Part shown: positions 58,660 to 64,000 of the stretch, piece after piece
Layout: each line of letters opens with the position of its first letter
How positions within the stretch are numbered: position 1 is the first letter of the stretch
DNA from: Eurosta solidaginis
Lineage: Eukaryota > Arthropoda > Insecta > Diptera > Tephritidae
Direction: 5' to 3'
Assembly: GCF_040869045.1 (NCBI RefSeq)
Contig: NC_090323.1
Coordinates: 168,042,083 to 168,106,082, forward strand
Length of the DNA: 64,000 bases
Translations under genes and position numbers: made by a program
The notes under the pieces: generated by a model
What the model was told of the DNA's origin: nothing
Seen by the model: the letters and a program-made list of their open reading frames with translations, nothing else
Databases searched by the model: none

Positions 58660-59180
58660 TGATAATCGAAAAAATATTGGATATTATAATAAGACTATTA
58701 CTAGATAGTAAATTTTAGAAGCACGTCGGGTTGGTGGTAAACATAGCGAAATCTTACGTTATCGAGTTGCAAAAACACACAAGCAAAAATCAACAAAAAA
58801 ACACGATTAAAAATTAAATGATTTAAATGAATCGATGTGTAGTTAGGAGAAAGTGGGAGATCGGATAGGTTCCAGTTTAATGTTTGTCCATTGAGTTTGT
58901 TACCACATACTTAAGCGGTGGAACTGACTTGCAGTTCATTATGGAGTAGCTGCGTGGAGAAAGCTAGGGATAAGGCACACATCGGTCTTGGAAATTTCCG
59001 TCGGGGATATGAGTATGTCCAGACAGAGATATTAACGCCTCGTTCGCGCAAAGGCTGGACTGATAAACACAAAGTGACTTCAGTGCTGAGCATAAAGTGT
59101 CGTCCTCCATACAGCTAACACCGGTGGGCTGTTTACTATTTTAGGGCACACAGCAAAACCTCACATTGAGCAGAGCCCTG
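58660..59180. other. Intergenic DNA, possibly an old retroelement fragment
   Basis: 58855-59150 is less AT-rich than its surroundings and holds agcataaagtgtcgtcctcc near atacagct, reminiscent of the LINE 3' region at 9245-9290. The match is too short to assign. No intact ORF of note. Confidence 0.35.
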
Positions 59181-59205
59181 TTTTTTTTTTTTTTTTTTTT
59201 TTTTT
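59181..59205 (-). repeat. Poly(A) tail of the R1-like LINE
   Basis: 25 T on the plus strand, with the element's 3' UTR starting at acgaggagg to the right. It fixes the insertion edge. Confidence 0.85.
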
Positions 59206-59699
59206 ACGAGGAGGAAGCATCGAAAGCCTCATAGTCAGTGTGGGACTTTAACCGCACTAAACCTCCTACCGTCTGAGTACCATTTACCCCCCGGTACTAC
59301 CGTCAAGTATTCCGTCGGGAGGTAGGTTGAGCACTAAGCTCTACGTCTGTCGGGGTCACGTTGCTGTACTTAGATAGTGCCGCGGTATGGTTAACGCTGG
59401 GACTGACACGCCCTGCTTACTACCTGAATTTGCTTGACGTATACCCCTTCTACGAATATTAGCAAGCCTACCTTATACACTGTGCATATAGTGCTTGTGC
59501 GTTCGACTACTTGTATTGTAGGGTTTTGTTTTTTATATATGTATATATGTGTAAATAAATTATAAAATTTTTTTTTTTTTTTATTATTATTATTATTTTT
59601 TTATTTTAATACGTTTTTCCGTTTTTCATTTCATTTTTTTTTTGTTTTTTTTTTTTTGTTTGTTTTTTTTTTTCCACAATACGTAACGGGGCTTTCCTC

Positions 59700-60045
59700 G
59701 TACTTCCACCGGTTGTAGAGGTCTTCTCGCCAATCCGAGTGTAAACTCTGATTACATGTGAGACGTTTACCCTCATACTCGTTGTTTCTACGGTTGGAGA
59801 GGCCTTGTCTCCAATCCGTAGGTTTGTCGTTGCGTGTATGTTGACTGCTTTTGGTCGCACGGTTGAAGAGGCCGTGTCTCCAATCTGTGCTTTATTCCTT
59901 CACCTGGGGCAGTATTCGAACGGTTGAAGAGGCCTTGTCTCCAATCCGTCGTCTGATTTGCTGTTACATTACCTACATATATTACGGTATTTTCTTATTT
60001 TATCATTCTCACGCCGCTAATTGTACGGAGGCCTTGCATCCAATA
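59700..60045 (-). repeat. Five spaced ~30-bp hairpin repeats in the LINE 3' UTR
   Basis: Plus-strand copies of cggttgaagaggccttgtct-ccaatccgt type lie near 59708, 59788, 59858, 59918 and 60024. Read on the minus (RNA) strand, the motif pairs TTGGAGA with TCTCCAA and ACGG with CCGT around a CAAGGC loop. Spacing is uneven (60-105 bp). Confidence 0.7.
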
Positions 60046-60106
60046 CGTGCTCAGCTCGATCCCCTCCACCTTAGCAATTTGTTATCCACCCACACAACTA
60101 GACTGT

Positions 60107-63064
60107 TCAATGTTCGCTGCTGCGCCGTAGCCTTTCAAGACTTCGTAGACACTTCATTATTTCCGCTATTACATCGCACGCCGCTGACCGTTTTACATTG
60201 CTTTGTAGCATGCATCCAACAATTGTTTCAGGAGTGTAATCCTCTCCAAATATTCTGCACAGTTTGCATCTCGAGCTATAGAACCTAGGACACTCGAAAA
60301 ATACATGGTAAACATCTTCTACTGTATCGCCGCCGCAGTGATCGCATATGTTGTTAGGCTCGTGATTGAATCGGTGCAAATATTCCTTAAAGCATCCGTG
60401 ACCACTCAGAAACTGTGTGAGGTAGAAATCCACCTCGCCGTGCTTTCTAGATATCCATATATTAATATCTGGGATACATCGGTGTGTCCAGCGACCATTT
60501 GTTGAGGCATTCCACCTGAGCTGCCAGTTCTGCACGCTTCGCTCTCGTGCTCTGTTACGTGAGCTTTGATCCCGATAAATCGTCGCTGCTTCTTTTGCTA
60601 ATATGTCTATAGGACACATTCCTGCGATGATTAGTGCTGCGTCGTCAGAGACAGTTTTAAAGGCGCTACAGACGCGTAGTCCACACAGGCGGTAAGTCGA
60701 CTTTACCCCGCGGAAGTATGATTTATACTCCGTGGCCTGATGCCAAACAGGAGCCCCGTAAATTATTTGGCTTTTTACAACGCCAGCCAGAAGTTGACGA
60801 CGTCGTTGCTTTGGTCCTCTTGCATTTATCATTATCCTAGATAATGCTGCTACGGTTTTTGCTACCTTTCCATTGGCATACTCTAAGTGGGATTTGAATG
60901 ACAACCTCCTGTCTATCACAACCCCCAAGTATTTTATTGCAGGCAGCGTGTCGATGTCATGGCGGCCGATTCTTATATTGACCTGCTCCACCCTTTTCCT
61001 ACTTGATATGAGTACAGCCTCTGTTTTTTGTTCCGCCAGCTGCAGTCCAGTTTTCGTAAGCCACGATTGAACCATCGCTATGCTTGTATTAGATTTGGCG
61101 CATATTTCGCCTAGGTGCTTGGCGGTGATTACTAATGCGATATCGTCCGCGAAGCCGATAATTTTCACCCCATTGGGTACCTTGAGTCGAAATACTCCGT
61201 CGTACATAATATTCCAAAGCAGTGGACCGAGCACGCAGCCTTGAGGAACACCGCCTGTGACGTGAAGCTTTTCTACTCCAGCAGCCGTTTCATATTCCAA
61301 CACTCTACCTTCGAAGTAGCTGCGTATGATCCTACGCAGGTAAAGGGATATGCCTATCTGCTCCAGCGTGTCTAAAATTTTTGCCCAATTGGCAGTGTTG
61401 AAGGCATTTTTTACATCTAAAGTAACGATAAGGCAATATTCCTTAGAGCCTTCGAGCCATCGGGTGCCACTTATGGCTTCTTGGGCCACTTCCTTCGCCA
61501 TGTTCACAGCTTGGATGGTGGATCTTCCTTTCCTAAACCCAAACTGGTTATCGGAAATACCACCCACATATTCAATTTCTTTTTCGAGTCGATTATAGAG
61601 GACTCGCTCAAGAACCTTACCGGCGGAGTCGAGCAGCCAAATGGGCCTGTAGCTAGATGGTTCCGCCGTAATTTTTACCAAACTTTGGCGGCAGGACCAG
61701 CTTTTGTCGTTTCCATATTGTAGGAAATGTCCCCTCAGCCAAGCATGCATTAAATAGTTCCACAAATGTTGGCGTGTTATAAGTGAGAGCTAGTTTGAGT
61801 GCTCTGTTTGGTACCCCGTCTGGGCCAGGAGACTTGCGGTCTTGCAGTCTATTCACCGCTTGAAGGACCTCGACGACGGTAACCTCGTCAAATGAGTATA
61901 GTACGGCGCCTGATGTGGGAGACACTAGCTCCCTTTGCGTGGGAAATAAAGTATCTACCACGTCTCTGAGAAAAGAGGGGCATGTTGGCATCGCCTCTCC
62001 TTTGTGTTTCAATTTCTTAAAAACCAATTTATAAGCTGTGCCCAAGGGTCATTCTCGACGTCATCGCAAAGCTTGAGAAAGCATTCGCGCTTACTATCTT
62101 TTATTGCTCTCTTAAGTGCGAGTCGCGCGCCTTTGTAGGTAGCTCTGCACTCTAGAAATTCCGGTCTCCCTCTGGCTCGTTGATAGCGCCTCCTAGCCTG
62201 AATACACTCTCTCCTTAGGGAGTGTATGCGCTCGTTCCACCAAAATGTGGAACAATGTTGTTTGCGCTTGGGCTTTCTAGTCATTGACGCATCGCATGCT
62301 GCTCTAATATCCGCCATTAATTTATTCGCCATGTCGTTAGCACTTCCTCTATGTTCGACTGTTGTCAACATTAGCTTGAATATGTAGGGGTCGAAAGTAT
62401 TGATATTCCAACCTCTGTTTTTTAGGGGTGGCTGTATGGTGGGCCGCCCTCCCCCCTCGAGGTTGATGTCCACCACAATCGCTGAATGATCGCTTTGGGT
62501 ATAGCAATCACTGATTTTCCACTCAGCCAACCTGTAGAGATTGGCGCTGACAAACGTTATGTCGATTACGGAGCCGAACCCATTTCTTAAGAAGGTGTTT
62601 TGCCCACCCACGTTAAGGAGCGCTACATCAAGGCATGCAAATGCTTCGAGCAGAGCCCTTCCTTTGGGAGATGTTCTCTGTGAGCCCCACTCTATAGCCC
62701 ATGCATTAAAGTCTCCCGCGATGACAAAACGCTCCCGCAACGTCGCATCCATGGCTATTTTCCCGACGATTTCTTCGAACGCGTCCAGCGGCGTACTAGG
62801 TGGTATATAGCAACTTTAAACGTAAATGCCATCAATCTTACCGCATACGAATCCTCGTTCCTTAAGTATTAATTCCGCATATAAGGGATTATCTCTGCAG
62901 GACCAAATAGCAGTCTTGCTCAATTCGTCTTGTATCCAATTCGCAGTCTTCGCTCTGTAGGGCTCACTAAGAAGTGCTAAGTCAATCTTCAACTCCAAAA
63001 CTGTTTGTGCCAGAAGGTCCTGGGCTGCTTCACAATGGTTAAGATTAAGTTGCAATAATCTCAT
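60107..63064 (-). pseudogene. R1-like LINE ORF2: endonuclease and reverse transcriptase
   Basis: ATG at 63064 overlaps the ORF1 stop (ATGA). The N-terminus is an EEP endonuclease: LQLNLNHCEAAQ, ALLSEPYR, then VIAGDFNAW (metal site) and QSDHSAIVVD. An in-frame TAA at 62816-62818 interrupts it in the same frame. After a frameshift near 62015-62045 the RT begins (KSPGPDGVP). A second shift falls near 61660-61690. The remaining frame to 60107 carries VTLDVKNAFNTANW, GGVPQGCVLGPLLW and FADDIALVI, then a C-terminal CDHCGGDTVEDVYHVFFEC zinc-type motif. The active-site FADD is intact. Confidence 0.85.
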
Positions 63065-64000
63065 AAAGGTCTTTGTTTCTGGACCGCTTCTTTATATACT
63101 GGGCACTTATAGCCACCAGTGTGATGGTCTGTGCCGCTGAGCCCTCTTCTAGCGCACAATAAGCACTTAAGCGCGTTAGTGCATTATTTCGCCGCGTGCC
63201 CTTGGCCCCCGCACTTAAAGCAAACGCCTTTGAGATTGGATTCGGTGCCGCAGTTTCTTGCTATGTGTCCGAACTCGAGACAGTTAAAGCATCGTTTCGG
63301 CTGAACTTTTGCTCGGACTCGGCATATGACCCATCCGATTCGGATTTACCACTTCTCGTAAGTTCCCGAACTAACACGGTGGGTAAAGACATAGTCGCAG
63401 TCTGCGTACCGCCGTACGCTTTGCGCAAGGATCGCACACAAGACGGCTTAGCATTGAAGTCTGCAAGCTGTGTGTTCAGCGCCTGACAGACCTCTTCAAC
63501 CGTCGTTACTTCGTCTATATCACGTATTTCGCACAGAGACTCCTCCTTGAGGGACTTGACATCGGCTTTCCCTGAGAGAGCTTGTCCTACAGCTGCTTCT
63601 AGTTTTGCAGTGTCATTGTCCGACTGCCTACTGAGTTGGAAGAGGAGTTCTCCTTTAGCAGTCTTGCGGATCTTGCGAACCATTGTGTTCATTTCTCTCA
63701 GTGACTCTTCATTTTTAACAGCTTTAAGGATATCCGCGTATGAGCAATCGCCTGAGCTTTTGATCAGGATTGCGTCGGGGCGGGCTGGTCTCTGCTTCGG
63801 GCGCTTTTGCTTTTTAACCGTCGCCCAACCTCCTCCTTTTTCTGGTTCTTTCACTACTTCTGTTACTTCCTTCGTTGGTGCGTTCACGACTTCTGAGGTC
63901 TTTTGCGCGTTCTTCTTCTTCTTTGGTCGCACCTGCGGCGATGGCGTACCCCCGGATGCGCACTCACGGCCACGTTTTGTAGATTTCTGTTGCACGCTTT
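63062..64000 (-). pseudogene. R1-like LINE ORF1 (gag-like), partial
   Basis: Incomplete at the window edge. From 63995 it has a Lys-rich basic region (RPKKKKNAQK, VKKQKRPKQRPARP), a charged helical region, then after a frameshift near 63300 the zinc knuckles CFNCLEFGHIARNC and CFKCGGQGHAAK. The last Cys of the second knuckle is preceded by an in-frame TAA. A Cys-rich tail ends in the ATGA overlap. The protein would bind element RNA. Confidence 0.8.

Larger units (their letters stand above)
59181..64000 (-). mobile_element. R1-like non-LTR retrotransposon, 5' end off the right edge
   Basis: Minus-strand order: ORF1 with CCHC knuckles, ORF2 with endonuclease and RT, a C-terminal Cys-His motif, a 3' UTR of about 0.9 kb and a 25-nt poly(A) tail (59181-59205 as T). 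There is no RNase H, and ORF1/ORF2 overlap as ATGA. These traits, and RT motifs such as GGVPQGCVLGPLLW, point to the R1 clade. The flanks are not rDNA. One nonsense codon and about three frameshifts make it inactive but recent. Confidence 0.85.

Noticed and set aside
59560..59670. T-rich stretches as the LINE insertion edge
   Set aside because: They are internal to the 3' UTR. The clean poly(T) edge next to unrelated flank is at 59181-59205.

Overview
This is eukaryotic, AT-rich, gene-free DNA of insect character. I find no host protein-coding gene, tRNA or rRNA in 64 kb. The window consists of nested transposable elements around about 23 kb of satellite DNA. Several features suggest a higher fly (schizophoran Diptera, perhaps a tephritid): tRNA-derived SINEs of a type I associate with tephritids, RNase H-bearing LINEs, an R1-like LINE, a Ty3/gypsy element with a tRNA-Leu-type primer site, and a dispersed non-autonomous element starting CAAGTAAGG and ending GAGTATAAAA. 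The setting looks like pericentromeric or other heterochromatin. Both the species group and the setting are inferences.

Layout. 1-8056: four nested or abutting copies (A-D) of the non-autonomous element. Two of them carry 130-bp minisatellites, and A and D face each other as a large inverted repeat. Three smaller retroelement insertions lie inside them. 8440-8990: a degenerate repeat of about 150 bp. 9001-11160: a 5'-truncated, broken LINE on the minus strand with RT and RNase H. 11317-38330: three head-to-tail units, each made of a left-end module of about 160 bp, a block of 89-bp or 100-bp satellite, and a right-end module of about 0.8 kb. All long ORFs here are stop-free readings of the satellite. 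38640-49660: a domain of degenerate short repeats hit successively by a LINE (38840-42027), a SINE (42322-42546) and a gypsy-like retrotransposon (42805-49034). The gypsy 3' LTR is itself split by another copy of the non-autonomous element. 49661-59180: mostly unremarkable AT-rich DNA with an array-less copy of the element, SINEs, a decayed copy, a long hairpin and a PIF/Harbinger-like MITE. 59181-64000: an R1-like LINE on the minus strand running off the right edge.

The parts do not form a pathway. They record insertion, unequal exchange and decay. The two most informative observations are (1) a repeat unit whose transposon-like ends enclose kilobases of satellite and which is itself tandemly repeated three times, and (2) an LTR pair in which one LTR is the empty site for an insertion in the other, which fixes the ends of the non-autonomous element to within a few bases.

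Limits: family names rest on motifs read by eye. Boundaries in decayed copies are accurate to about 10-50 bp. No database search or alignment software was used.
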